From positions 1,736,001-1,800,000 of the forward strand of contig NZ_CP135921.1 of the NCBI RefSeq assembly GCF_032397745.1: 64,000 bases of DNA, read 5' to 3'. The position numbers were made by a program, and so were the translations under genes. This document shows, piece by piece, positions 50,255-58,896 of this stretch. A model generated the notes under the pieces. That model was not told where the DNA came from. It did no database searches and worked only from the letters and a program-made list of their open reading frames with translations. The stretch comes from Bradyrhizobium prioriisuperbiae (GTDB taxonomy: Bacteria > Pseudomonadota > Alphaproteobacteria > Rhizobiales > Xanthobacteraceae). Every line of letters begins with the position of its first letter. The stretch's first letter is position 1.

Positions 50255-50809
50255 GTGAATGCAATGGCCGCCGTCTCCGAACAGACCGATCGCTCCCTTC
50301 TTATTGTCGAGGACGACAAGGCCTTCAACGAGCGGCTATCGCGCGCCATGGAAGGCCGCGGCTTCACCGTGACCTCCGTTGAGACCGTGGCCGAGGGCCT
50401 TGCCCATATCGGCCAGACGGCGCCGGCATTCGCCGTGGTGGATCTGCGTCTCGGCGACGGCAACGGTCTCGACGTGGTGTCCGCCCTGAAGCGGCAGCGC
50501 CCGGACGCCCGCGCCATCGTGCTGACCGGCTATGGCAACATCGCCACCGCCGTTACCGCGGTGAAAATGGGCGCGGTGGATTATCTGTCGAAGCCGGCCG
50601 ATGCCGACGACGTGGTGGCCGCGCTCTTGGCCAGCAGCAGCGACAAGGTGGAGCCGCCGCAGAACCCGATGTCGGCCGACCGCGTGCGCTGGGAACACAT
50701 CCAGCGCATCTATGAAATGTGCAACCGCAACGTCTCCGAGACCGCACGCCGGCTCAACATGCACCGGCGCACGCTGCAGCGGATTCTGGCGAAACGCGCG
50801 CCGCGCTGA
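50255..50809 (+). CDS. regA: Redox response regulator, ActR/PrrA/RegA family
   Basis: This 184-residue regulator has a receiver domain with phosphoacceptor D63 (AVVDLRLGDGN), T/K switch residues (VLTGYGN, YLSKPA) and a Fis-type C-terminal helix-turn-helix (NVSETARRLNMHRRTLQRIL), which is highly conserved in the family. GTG 50255 is chosen: AAGGA lies 10 bases upstream and known homologues open M-N-A. ATG 50264 is an alternative. It lies 110 bp after the kinase gene in the same direction. Confidence 0.95.
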   Translation: MNAMAAVSEQTDRSLLIVEDDKAFNERLSRAMEGRGFTVTSVETVAEGLAHIGQTAPAFAVVDLRLGDGNGLDVVSALKRQRPDARAIVLTGYGNIATAVTAVKMGAVDYLSKPADADDVVAALLASSSDKVEPPQNPMSADRVRWEHIQRIYEMCNRNVSETARRLNMHRRTLQRILAKRAPR

Positions 50810-50821
50810 GGCGAACCACCT

Positions 50822-50995
50822 TCATTGTCGTTGCCGGGCTTGTCCTCAGCGACTTCGGCTGCGCCGAAGTCGCGGAAACAACCCCGAGCAGGGGCGCACT
50901 GCCTTTCTATTTTAGGGACGCACTGCGTCCCTAAGCGAGATCACGGCGACTTGGCGCAGCCAAGTCGCTGGGGACAAGCCCGGTGATGACAACTA
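50822..50995. repeat. Facing repeats each carrying a GCGACT palindrome
   Basis: GCGACTTCGGC-TGC-GCCGAAGTCGC (50849-50873, 11-bp arms) and GCGACTTGGC-GCA-GCCAAGTCGC (50946-50968) are embedded in facing TTGCCGGGCTTGTCC… / …GGGACAAGCCCGGTGATGAC arms. No gene is supported in 50810-51113. Confidence 0.85.
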
Positions 50996-51113
50996 TGGGG
51001 CGGATTTGCCTCCCACTCCTCACGCAGCCGTCAGTCGCGGCCCCTCCCCACACCCTGGAACTATCTGTTCCCTCCGCCGTTATCCTCCCGAACTCAAACG
51101 GGAACGGCGGACT

Positions 51114-51332
51114 ATGCGAAAAGCGCGACATCTCGATATCTCCACGCGGCTCGAGGCCACCAAGCGCCACGGGCTGGTGGAGGACTATCGGATCGAGTGG
51201 CAGCGCCAGTCGTTTCGGCCCCCTCACGTGACTGTGAAGGGTCGAACCTCCGTCCCCCCTCAAGTGACCAAGAATTATGTGTCCGCGCTGCTGGCGCCGT
51301 TCGTGACCAGCAGCCGGATCTTTGTGACTTAG
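51114..51332 (+). CDS. Small hypothetical protein, 72 aa
   Basis: The frame starts ATG 51114 (MRKARHLDISTRLEATKRHG…), basic in its first half and more hydrophobic at the end (YVSALLAPFVTSSRIFVT). No family is recognised. The ribosome-binding site is weak (GGAACGGCGG). It precedes the heme oxygenase gene by 60 bases on the same strand. Confidence 0.5.
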   Translation: MRKARHLDISTRLEATKRHGLVEDYRIEWQRQSFRPPHVTVKGRTSVPPQVTKNYVSALLAPFVTSSRIFVT

Positions 51333-51392
51333 ACAGGACGACATAACGCCGGCAGGGGCGTGATCCGGAGCCAACCGGAGACGAGGCGCACA

Positions 51393-52025
51393 ATGAACGT
51401 TTCGATCTCGAGTTCAGTGACAGGTCCGATCCAGAACGCCATTCGCGAGGCGACCAAACTCTCGCATCAGCGGCTCGACGCCGCGATGACCTGGGTGGAT
51501 CTGGGCCGCCTCAATCATTATTCCGGCTTCCTGCGCGGCCAGGCCGAAGCGCTGTTTCCGCTGGAGACCGCGCTGGAGCGCGCCGGCATCGACGACATTC
51601 TCACCGACTGGCCGCAGCGCGCCCGCACGCCGGCGCTGGAGCGTGATCTCTCGGCGCTGGACATCGCCTGCGATCCGCTGCCGGTGCCGCAATTCAACGG
51701 CGCGGCCGACATGCTCGGCGCGGTTTATGTGCTGGAAGGCACGCGGATGGCCAGCCGCGTGATCCTGCCTCGCCTCGCCGACCAGCCTGACACCTCCATC
51801 CTCGGCGCCACCGCCTATCTGCGCCACGGCTTCGGCAAGCGGTTCTGGCCGAGCTTCCTGGCCGCATTGGAAAACCATCCCGAAGCGCAGTTGCACCCGC
51901 AGCGCGCGATCGACGGCGCGCTGATCGCATTCGGCATGTTCGACAGCGCCCTGATCCCGGTGATGAGCCACGCCATCGACCGCTCCCGCAGCGCCATCCG
52001 GCTGGTGCATTCGGAGCGGGTGTAG
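51393..52025 (+). CDS. Biliverdin-producing heme oxygenase
   Basis: This 210-residue heme oxygenase opens heme to biliverdin, CO and iron. The proximal ligand is H25 in EATKLSHQRLDAAM, and the distal helix is GAVYVLEGTRMASRVIL (the G-S/T-R region near the heme edge). It resembles the BphO/HmuO-like group that supplies bacteriophytochromes or recovers iron; no phytochrome or heme-uptake gene is adjacent, so the role is open. ATG 51393 has GAGG 8 bases upstream. Confidence 0.88.
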   Translation: MNVSISSSVTGPIQNAIREATKLSHQRLDAAMTWVDLGRLNHYSGFLRGQAEALFPLETALERAGIDDILTDWPQRARTPALERDLSALDIACDPLPVPQFNGAADMLGAVYVLEGTRMASRVILPRLADQPDTSILGATAYLRHGFGKRFWPSFLAALENHPEAQLHPQRAIDGALIAFGMFDSALIPVMSHAIDRSRSAIRLVHSERV

Positions 52026-52085
52026 GGCGCATTCCACCGCCATTGTGTCTTGCGCTACATGCCGAGGCATCTCGACACTCTCAGT

Positions 52086-52217
52086 GTCATCGCCCGGTGC
52101 GAATGATAAAATGAACGAGTCCGCGACGAATTGCCCGCCGCTTTAATGTCATCATTCCAACCATTAGCCTTGCCGCCTACCGGGTCGCCCGATCAAGTCG
52201 GGCGACGACACAGAGTG
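52086..52217. repeat. Composite palindromic repeat (degenerate REP pair)
   Basis: AGTGTCATCGCCCGGTGCG (left unit, truncated after the first arm) and TACCGGGTCGCCCGATCAAG…TCGGGCGACGACAC (right unit). No gene in 52026-52233. Confidence 0.75.
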
Positions 52218-52233
52218 GGAGGAAACGCTTCTC

Positions 52234-52725
52234 CTACTCCCACATCTCCGCGTGCCCCTGCGGATCGGCCAGCCGGTTGAGCCGCTGCGCCGCCACCAGG
52301 GCGAAGCGCAGCAGCATCGTCTTGCGCGTCGCGGCGGGAAGGCGATGTTCCGGCGCCTCGCAATGCAGGTGGGCGCCGTAGGCGTCGGCGACGATCTGGC
52401 CGGTGTCGGGCGGAAAAATCTCGCAGGGCAGATCGCGGGTGAACGCGAAGAACAGCCGGTCGCAGTGCTGGCGGTAGTCCGCCCATTTCTGGTCGGCGCG
52501 CAGATCCTCCAGCGAGGATTTGATTTCCACGATCCAGATTTCGCCACGCTCATTGAGCGCGACCAGATCGGCGCGACGGCCTGACGGCAGCGGCACTTCG
52601 CTGACACAGCAAAACCCGAGCGAGCGCAACAGCCGCGCGGTGCCGCGCGCGATCGCCAGCGCCGTCTCGGATTGGCGGCCGTCGACCGGCAAGGCGGCGG
52701 CGACGGGAAGAAGATGAACGCTCAT
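52234..52725 (-). CDS. mmcB: MmcB-family DNA repair protein
   Basis: This 163-residue protein matches MmcB, a SOS/mitomycin-C-linked repair protein of alphaproteobacteria with a PD-(D/E)XK nuclease fold. The core LPSGRRADLVALNERGEI…WIVEIKSS gives D53 and E67-x-K69. The segment KWADYRQHCDRLFFAFT is typical. The start at 52725 (MSVHLLPVAA) gives the family length. No LexA box was identified upstream. Confidence 0.85.
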   Translation of the reverse strand: MSVHLLPVAAALPVDGRQSETALAIARGTARLLRSLGFCCVSEVPLPSGRRADLVALNERGEIWIVEIKSSLEDLRADQKWADYRQHCDRLFFAFTRDLPCEIFPPDTGQIVADAYGAHLHCEAPEHRLPAATRKTMLLRFALVAAQRLNRLADPQGHAEMWE

Positions 52726-52782
52726 GGGGCGAAAATTACCAGAGTCGGCCGGCGCGATCCAGAAAGGCGCCCACCTGTTTCC

Positions 52783-52896
52783 CGTCATCCTGAGGTGGCC
52801 ATGCGCAGCATGGCCCTCGAAGGGCGACGGCCCGAGCAGCAATTCCGGGGCCGTTCACCCTTCGAGGCGCGCAAGAGCGCGCACCTCAGGATGACG
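52783..52896. repeat. Inverted CGTCATCCTGAGGTG repeat pair
   Basis: CGTCATCCTGAGGTG (52783-52797) and CACCTCAGGATGACG (52882-52896) are perfect inverted repeats around GCGCAGCATGGCCCTCGAAG…CCCTTCGAGGCGCGCAAGAG, a known type of dispersed rhizobial repeat. It fills 52726-53043 together with the promoter of the VWA gene. Confidence 0.85.
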
Positions 52897-53043
52897 GATA
52901 ACCTTACCCCACAAGCCGCAAATTCGTGCTGACAGCGCCACAATTCCGGCCCGGCTTCGGCTTGGCGCCGTCGCGATGCAGGGGAACTCTGATGGATGTG
53001 GGACACGAACGGTTTTGAAACCCGAACATCCCTGGAGGGGGAA

Positions 53044-54159
53044 ATGTCTGTGCGCATCACGCTGCGAGCCCTCGCTCTCGCTGGCTTCGCCATGTCTGCC
53101 ACCATCACGGCGGCGGCCGCCAAGCCCACTGTCGACGTCGCCTTCGTGCTCGACACCACCGGCTCGATGAGCGGGCTGATCGAGGGCGCCAAACGCAAGA
53201 TCTGGTCGATCGCCACCGCGATCGTGGACGCCAATCCCGATGCCACCGTCCGCATGGGCCTTGTCGCCTATCGCGACATCGGCGACGACTATGTCACCAA
53301 GAGCTATGCCCTCACCACCGACATCCAGGACCTCTATGCCAACCTGCTGGAGTTGAAGGCGCGCGGCGGCGGCGACTGGCCCGAGAGCGTCAATGAGGCC
53401 CTCGATATCGCCGTCAACAAGATGGCATGGACCGAGGGCGCTGACACCACCCGCGTGGTGTTCCTGGTCGGCGACGCCCCGCCGCACATGGATTACCAGC
53501 AGGACAAGAAATATCCGGAGACACTCCAAGTCGCGCGGCAGAAGGACATCCTGGTCAACGCCGTGCTTGCCGGCGACGCCCGTGACACCGAGCGGGTGTG
53601 GCGCGACATCGCGCAGCGCGGCAACGGCCGCTTCATCCCGATCCCGCAGGACGGCGGCGAGCTGGTGGTGATCGAGACGCCCTATGACGACGAGATCATC
53701 ATCCTGCAGAAGGAGATCAACGGCACCGTGATCCCCTACGGGCCGAAGGCGCTGCAGAATCGCGTCGAACTGAAGAAACGACAGCTGTCCGAGGTCGCAG
53801 CCGCCGCACCCTCGTCGGCCAGCGATATGGCGAGCTACATCAACAAGCGCTCAAAAGTCTCGTCCGAGGCCGTGACCGGCGACGGCGACCTGGTCAGCGA
53901 CATCGCCAATGGCCGGCAGAAACTCTCTTCAGTGAAGGACGACGAACTGCCCGACGCCTTGCGCACCCTGGCGCCGGAACAGCGCGCCGCCGCCGTCGAG
54001 AAAAACACGGCGCAGCGCAAGCAGCTCAACGAGAAACTCGCAGCGCTGGTGATGAAGCGCGACAAATACGTCGCCGAACAGAAGAGCAAGACCCCGGCCA
54101 AGGCGTCGTCATTCGATCGGGTGGTGGAGGATACGCTGAAGGCCCAGATCAAGCGGTGA
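53044..54159 (+). CDS. Exported von Willebrand factor A domain protein
   Basis: This 371-residue protein has a signal peptide (RITLRALALAGFAMSATITA, to about 26) and a VWA domain at about 29-235 with the MIDAS start D37-T-T-G-S41-M-S43. The rest is a helical region with a charged, K/E-rich end (KRDKYVAEQKSKTPAKASSF). VWA proteins bind metal and ligands; the partner is unknown. ATG 53044 follows GGAGGGGG closely. The gene stands alone. Confidence 0.88.
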   Translation: MSVRITLRALALAGFAMSATITAAAAKPTVDVAFVLDTTGSMSGLIEGAKRKIWSIATAIVDANPDATVRMGLVAYRDIGDDYVTKSYALTTDIQDLYANLLELKARGGGDWPESVNEALDIAVNKMAWTEGADTTRVVFLVGDAPPHMDYQQDKKYPETLQVARQKDILVNAVLAGDARDTERVWRDIAQRGNGRFIPIPQDGGELVVIETPYDDEIIILQKEINGTVIPYGPKALQNRVELKKRQLSEVAAAAPSSASDMASYINKRSKVSSEAVTGDGDLVSDIANGRQKLSSVKDDELPDALRTLAPEQRAAAVEKNTAQRKQLNEKLAALVMKRDKYVAEQKSKTPAKASSFDRVVEDTLKAQIKR

Positions 54160-54191
54160 CTTTGTCCACGATGGAATGATGTTTCGCCCGG

Positions 54192-54340
54192 CTCCCTCCC
54201 CCCTTGTGGGGGAGGGCTGGGGAGGGGGGTGCGCTACGAATCTCGAACTGAGAGATGCGCAACGCAGCCCAACCTTTCGCCCTGCGGATCTGTCGTTACC
54301 CCCCTCCCTAACCCTCCCCCACAAGGGGGGAGGGAACGAC
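54192..54340. repeat. Two CCCTCCCC…GGGGAGGG palindromes in inverted orientation
   Basis: Copy 1 (54192-54232) contains CCCTCCCCCCCTTGTG and GGGGGAGGG; copy 2 (54297-54340) contains CCCTCCCCCACAAGG and GGGGAGGG on the opposite strand sense. These are uninterrupted examples of the target of the IS4-type element at 10411. The spacer 54160-54485 holds no gene. Confidence 0.85.
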
Positions 54341-54485
54341 TCGTTGCCAATGCACAGGCGATGAAGAAACCAACTTTCGCGCCATCAAAATCTAGTGGCC
54401 TTCACACCCTCGGATAGTTCCTCTGCACCCTTCCCCGCTACCAATTATCACTTGGCGGGCCCGCAAAAATCGGCAATGTGACCCC

Positions 54486-55145
54486 ATGAACGAGACAGCC
54501 CCCAAGGCCCGTGCCGCCATCATTCCCGTCACGCTGTTCGAGCAGAACTGCACGCTGCTGTGGTGCGAAACCACCAAGCGCGCGGTGGTGGTCGATCCCG
54601 GCGGCGACGTGCCGAAGATCCGGGACGCCATCGCGCAATCCGGTGTGACGGTGGAGAAGATCTGGCTCACCCATGGCCACATCGACCATGTCGGCGGCGC
54701 CGCCGAGCTGCGCGACGCCTTGAGCGTGCCGATCGAGGGCCCGCATATCGCCGACAAATACCTGCTCGACAATGTGGTTGGAAGCGGCGCCAATTTCGGC
54801 ATGACCGGCGTGCGCAATTTTACCCCCGATCGCTGGCTCGATGAAGGCGAAAACGTCAGTGTCGGCGAACTGACCTTCGACATCCTGCATTGCCCGGGGC
54901 ACTCGCCCGGCAGCGTGGTGTTTTTCAATCCGGCCATGCGTTTCGCGCTGATGGGCGACGTGCTGTTCAACGGCTCGGTCGGCCGCACTGACTTGCCCGG
55001 CGGCAGCCATGCGACGCTGATCAAGTCGATCACCGAAAAGATTCTGCCGCTCGGTGACGATGTCGGCTTCATCTGCGGCCACGGCCCGGGCTCCAGCATC
55101 GGCGACGAACGCCGCAGCAATCCGTTCCTGACCGGCGAAGCCTGA
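54486..55145 (+). CDS. MBL-fold metallo-hydrolase (glyoxalase II-like)
   Basis: This 219-residue metallo-beta-lactamase-fold hydrolase has the motif THGHIDHVGG (H63, H65, D67, H68), then HCPGHSPGS, MGDVLF and CGHGPGS for the remaining metal ligands. It resembles the YcbL/GloC group, which hydrolyses S-lactoylglutathione-like thioesters. The length is normal for that group. No neighbour indicates a specific pathway. Confidence 0.9.
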   Translation: MNETAPKARAAIIPVTLFEQNCTLLWCETTKRAVVVDPGGDVPKIRDAIAQSGVTVEKIWLTHGHIDHVGGAAELRDALSVPIEGPHIADKYLLDNVVGSGANFGMTGVRNFTPDRWLDEGENVSVGELTFDILHCPGHSPGSVVFFNPAMRFALMGDVLFNGSVGRTDLPGGSHATLIKSITEKILPLGDDVGFICGHGPGSSIGDERRSNPFLTGEA

Positions 55146-55211
55146 GGTCTCTGGCGCTGCTCCCCCGCGTGCAGTAGCATCCGCGCCTTTCCAGATCGCG
55201 GGACTTCACTC

Positions 55212-55535
55212 ATGCCAATTTCATCCGTTCATTCGTCACGCGTGCGGCTTCTGTCGGCAGCCGTTTTCGGCTTTCTCCTGGCCTTCGCCACAACGCCGGC
55301 CTCCGCGCAATGCGACCCATGGATCTGCTCGAATCCGTATGGACCCTGGCAGAACAGGCTTCCGCCTCAGGCCCAGGCAGAGCCGCTTTGCGTGCTCGAC
55401 CCGGTCGTCTGGGTCAATACGAAATCCCACGTCTATTATGCCGCCGGTTCGAGCGGGTACGGCCACGGCAGATCCGGCGCCTACATGTGCGAGGCCGATG
55501 CGAAATCGGCCGGCAACCGGGCAGCGCCACGCTGA
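55212..55535 (+). CDS. Small secreted protein, tandem copy 1
   Basis: This 107-residue protein has a signal peptide (FGFLLAFATTPASAQ) and a C-terminal conserved block (PVVWVNTKSHVYYAAGSSGY…GAYMCEADAKSAGNRA). Four cysteines could form two disulfides in the periplasm. It is followed 22 bases later by a homologue with the same layout. The function is unknown; the WVNTKSxxYH…MCE block is something I recall from other rhizobial small secreted proteins. Confidence 0.8.
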   Translation: MPISSVHSSRVRLLSAAVFGFLLAFATTPASAQCDPWICSNPYGPWQNRLPPQAQAEPLCVLDPVVWVNTKSHVYYAAGSSGYGHGRSGAYMCEADAKSAGNRAAPR

Positions 55536-55557
55536 TCACATCACAGGATTTTCAATC

Positions 55558-55875
55558 ATGCATAGGTCATTGATTCATTCCACGGCAGCAGCCGTCGGCG
55601 GCGTTTTTTTCGCTCTGGCCCCGATGCCGTCATCCGCGCAGGAGTGCGACCCGGACGTGTGCGCCAATCCGTGGGCTAATCAGGCGCTCATTATCAGGCT
55701 TCCACCCCAGGCGCGCGCGGAGCCGCTTTGCTTGTTCGAGCCGGTGGTTTGGGTCAACACCAAGTCGCACGCCTACCATGTCGCCGGATCGCGCAGTTAC
55801 GGCCACGGCAGATACGGCGTCTACATGTGCGAGGCCGAGGCAAAATCCGCCGGTTACCGGGCCGGATCGCGCTGA
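55558..55875 (+). CDS. Small secreted protein, tandem copy 2
   Basis: This 105-residue homologue of the preceding gene has a signal peptide (AVGGVFFALAPMPSSAQ) and the block PVVWVNTKSHAYHVAGSRSY…GVYMCEAEAKSAGYRA. The mature regions are clearly similar, including QxRLPPQAxAEPLCxxxPVVWV. The pair arose by tandem duplication. Function unknown. Confidence 0.8.
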   Translation: MHRSLIHSTAAAVGGVFFALAPMPSSAQECDPDVCANPWANQALIIRLPPQARAEPLCLFEPVVWVNTKSHAYHVAGSRSYGHGRYGVYMCEAEAKSAGYRAGSR

Positions 55876-55905
55876 ACGCAATCCGGTCCTGGCCGGCGAA
55901 ATGCT

Positions 55906-56895
55906 CTATGGTAAAGACGGCATGGCGAGGATCTCGATTTTGGTCCCGGCCGAGCCATCCGGATCGCCGTTGAAGGTCTCGAACGCCACCCACTTGCCGT
56001 CGCGCGACACCGAGGGCGCGCCGTCATAGGACGTGCGGGTGGCGCCGATGCGCGTCGGCGGGACGCTGCCGGGCGAGCCGGCGCTCGGGAAGGCCCACAA
56101 CCCCGAATGATCGAGTTTGCCGTTGTCATCGCCGGAATAGACGATGTAACGCCCATCCGGCGTGAAGCACGCGTCGGACGCCTCCCCCTTGCCGGAGTTG
56201 ACCACCGTTCGCAGTCCGCTGCCGTCGGGCGCGATGGTGTAGATATCCCACGACGACGAGCCAACGCTGCGTCGCGCCTGAAACACGATCAGGTCGCCGC
56301 GCGGCGACCAGTTGGGCTGGCGATCGTCACCGTTCAAGGTGAGTTGCTTCGATTCCTTGCCATCGGTCCTGATCTTCCAGATCGCTCCCGGCGAGCTCTC
56401 GGAGCCCCCGAGCGCGTGGGCTTCGAACACGATCCACTGGCCGTCCGGCGAGAACGACGGCTCCCAGCCGACCTTGTCCGTGAACTGGCTCACCTGCCGC
56501 ACGGCGCCGTTTGCGGTCGCGGTCACCACAAAGATCTGGTCACCGTCATCCGGGTCGGCGGTGAAGACGATCTGGTTGGTCGCCGCATCCCAGCACGACC
56601 CGGGCAGGTTCACATTCTGCGCGACCACCATGGAGAGCTTGGTCGGCGCGCCACCGGTCACGTTGACCATCATGATGTCCGAAGCGCCCTTGTTGTAGCC
56701 CGAGCGGAAACGGGTGAAGGCGATCTTGCTGCCGTCGGGAGAAAAGCAGGGGTTCTGCAGACTGCCCGTGGTCGAGATCGGAATCACGCCCGGCGCGATG
56801 GCGGCGCGCACATCGCCGATGGCGGAGCTTGTGAGACAATCACTCGCGAGCAGAAGAATAGCTGCGGCACTCCATGAAACTTTTACGCAATTCAT
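55906..56895 (-). CDS. TolB-like beta-propeller protein, exported
   Basis: This 329-residue protein has an N-terminal signal peptide (MNCVKVSWSAAAILLLASDC) and several PD40/WD40-like repeats with the motif FSPDGSKIAF, FSPDGQWIVF, WSPRGDLIVF, FTPDGRYIVY and VSRDGKWVAF, about one per 45-50 residues. It forms a beta-propeller resembling TolB but lacks the TolB N-terminal domain. The start at 56895 is set by GGGAGGG, which is contained in the palindrome 56904-56919. The ligand is unknown. Confidence 0.85.
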   Translation of the reverse strand: MNCVKVSWSAAAILLLASDCLTSSAIGDVRAAIAPGVIPISTTGSLQNPCFSPDGSKIAFTRFRSGYNKGASDIMMVNVTGGAPTKLSMVVAQNVNLPGSCWDAATNQIVFTADPDDGDQIFVVTATANGAVRQVSQFTDKVGWEPSFSPDGQWIVFEAHALGGSESSPGAIWKIRTDGKESKQLTLNGDDRQPNWSPRGDLIVFQARRSVGSSSWDIYTIAPDGSGLRTVVNSGKGEASDACFTPDGRYIVYSGDDNGKLDHSGLWAFPSAGSPGSVPPTRIGATRTSYDGAPSVSRDGKWVAFETFNGDPDGSAGTKIEILAMPSLP

Positions 56896-56903
56896 GCTTA
56901 AGC

Positions 56904-56919
56904 CCTCCCAATTGGGAGG
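56904..56919 (-). promoter_or_regulatory. Perfect palindrome covering the ribosome-binding site
   Basis: CCTCCCAATTGGGAGG is a perfect 16-bp palindrome, 8 bases before the start of the TolB-like gene. Its 3' half on the minus strand (GGGAGG) is the Shine-Dalgarno. In mRNA, CCUCCC would pair with GGGAGG around an AAUU loop and hide the site. Confidence 0.7.
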
Positions 56920-57069
56920 TCGCGCAAAAATTGTCGACGCCCCCTTGCGCGCACAATGATGACGGCAGGCGGTGGCGCTTTCAATCATGCGCGCCGCGTT
57001 AGTGATTTGCTCGTTCTGCACGAGTGACGGTCAGCGGCGGTCTCACCGCACTGGCGCAGCGAGCACGGC

Positions 57070-58497
57070 TTACGCAGACACCGCCGCGGCACGCATCCAG
57101 CGCAGACACATCGCGCTGACGCCGATCGACAGCGCGACACAGGCAAGCGCCGCGAACAGCGCGAGATGATCCGAGTCCGTCTGTCCTGATTCCTGGCCGT
57201 GCAAGGCAAAGAACACCGCGCCGATCACAGCGACGCCGGCCGCGTTGGCGATCTGGGTGGTGGTGCCGTAAAGGCCGGAGCCTGAGCCTGCGCTGGCCTT
57301 GCTGACGGTGGAGAGCACCGCGCTCGACAGCGGCGCCATCACCAGGCCCTGGGCATAGCCAAACACGGCCAGAGGCAGCATCATCACCCAGATACTGGGA
57401 TGAGCGACCAGCGCAACCGTCAGGGCGATGGCTGCAAGCCCGACAAGCTGCAAGGCGCAGCCTTCGATCAGCACCAGCGTGCCGCGATGCTTCGCCCGCG
57501 CGGCGCTGTGGCGCGAGGCGATCACGAAGGTCAGCGCCAATGGCACCATCGCGGCGCCGGATTGCAGCGGCGTGAAAAACAGCGCGGTCTGCATGAACAG
57601 CGTCATCACCAGATAGAACGAGAGGTTGGCGAAGAAGAAAAAGAACACCGCGCCGAGACCGCGCATGAAGGCCGGGTCGTCGAGCAAAGCGAGATCGATC
57701 AGCGGCATGCCGCCCCGCGCGGCCAGCCGGCGTTCGAACCGCAGGAAGCCGGCGATGACGACGACACCCGCCGCCATCACCAGCCAGACCCAGGGCGCCC
57801 AGTGCACATCGCGGCCGAACAGCAGCGGACCTATCACGCCGAGCAGGCCGAGAAACAGGATCATGGCCCCAGGAATATCGAGTTTCGTCCCGGCGCGGCG
57901 TGGCGCTGACGGCACCAGCCAGACGGCGGCGGCGATGATCGCAAGGCCGCAGGGCCCATTGACAAAGAACACCGCACGCCAGCCGAGACCGGCCAGATCG
58001 ATCGACACCAGCAGCCCGCCAAGCAGGAAACCGGCGGCGCCCGCAAGCCCGAGCGCGATGCCGTAAACCGCGAAGGCGCGGCCGCGCGCTTCATCCGAGA
58101 ACAGCACGTGGATGGTGGCCAGCACCTGCGGCACCATCAGCGCCGCGGTGGCGCCCTGCGCCAGCCGCGCCACGATCAATTCGGGCCCGGATTGCGCAAG
58201 GCCACACCACAACGATGTCAGCGTGAAGCCGAGTACGCCTGCGATGAAGGTCGGCTTGGTGCCGAAAATATCACCGAGCCGGCCGCCGGTGACGACGAGG
58301 CTGGCGTAACCAATCAGATAGATCGCAATGACGGCTTCGATCTGCGCGGCACTGGCCTTGAGCTCGGTGGCGATGGTCGGCAGCGCCACATTGACGATGA
58401 AAGCATCGACGCCGAACATGAACTGGGCCGCGACCACGGTCGCGAGCACCCACCAGCGGCGGGTCTGGTCGATGGCGGGGGACACGATCTGATGCAT
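57070..58497 (-). CDS. MFS transporter, DHA2/EmrB-type drug exporter
   Basis: This 475-residue membrane protein has 12-14 hydrophobic helices. The motif A-like GGRLGDIFGTKPTF follows helix 2 and motif C-like GLGWRAVFFVNGPCG lies further on, as in DHA2 proton antiporters. It probably exports drugs or metabolites. Upstream, an ATTACC-N5-GGTAAT palindrome (58568-58584) may be the operator of a local regulator, but no regulator gene is adjacent. Confidence 0.92.
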   Translation of the reverse strand: MHQIVSPAIDQTRRWWVLATVVAAQFMFGVDAFIVNVALPTIATELKASAAQIEAVIAIYLIGYASLVVTGGRLGDIFGTKPTFIAGVLGFTLTSLWCGLAQSGPELIVARLAQGATAALMVPQVLATIHVLFSDEARGRAFAVYGIALGLAGAAGFLLGGLLVSIDLAGLGWRAVFFVNGPCGLAIIAAAVWLVPSAPRRAGTKLDIPGAMILFLGLLGVIGPLLFGRDVHWAPWVWLVMAAGVVVIAGFLRFERRLAARGGMPLIDLALLDDPAFMRGLGAVFFFFFANLSFYLVMTLFMQTALFFTPLQSGAAMVPLALTFVIASRHSAARAKHRGTLVLIEGCALQLVGLAAIALTVALVAHPSIWVMMLPLAVFGYAQGLVMAPLSSAVLSTVSKASAGSGSGLYGTTTQIANAAGVAVIGAVFFALHGQESGQTDSDHLALFAALACVALSIGVSAMCLRWMRAAAVSA

Positions 58498-58567
58498 GCG
58501 GAGCCTCGGTCGCGCGCGGGTGGCGAGTGCGGTGAGACTGTGATCTCAGATCGGGGTCATGGGGTCG

Positions 58568-58584
58568 ATTACCCCGGAGGTAAT
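58568..58584. promoter_or_regulatory. ATTACC-N5-GGTAAT palindrome upstream of the MFS gene
   Basis: ATTACC (58568-58573) and GGTAAT (58579-58584) with spacer CCGGA lie about 71 bp before the MFS start, followed by 11 consecutive G (58585-58595). The symmetry suggests a regulator site such as for a MerR- or TetR-type protein. The spacer 58498-58896 otherwise holds repeats. Confidence 0.55.
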
Positions 58585-58634
58585 GGGGGGGGGGGCGCGA
58601 GCTCGTTATTGTTCGCGAGGCGCCTCAACATTTT

Positions 58635-58797
58635 CAGTGTCATCGTCCGGCTTTGACCGGACGATCCTGTAGGTGACGCCGGTCATGGCGAGAACGCCGG
58701 AGTCGGAAGCGGCGGGCTGTGTCCGCTCATTCTTCACACCAGCCGCGCTCCCGGTTACTGGATCGCCCGGTCGAGCCGGGCGAAGACACTGTGGGGA
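58635..58797. repeat. Composite palindromic repeat (REP pair)
   Basis: AGTGTCATCGTCCGGCTTTG…CCGGACGATCCTGTA (from 58636) faces TACTGGATCGCCCGGTCGAG…CCGGGCGAAGACACTG (to 58793). The same architecture as at 48557. No gene in 58498-58896. Confidence 0.85.
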
Positions 58798-58896
58798 TGA
58801 TTCGCTCCGCCAAAAACGCAAATGCCCGGCAAGAGCCGGGCATGTCGGAAGAACAATCTCGATGACGCGGTCGACATCAGATCTCAGTGCCGGATC

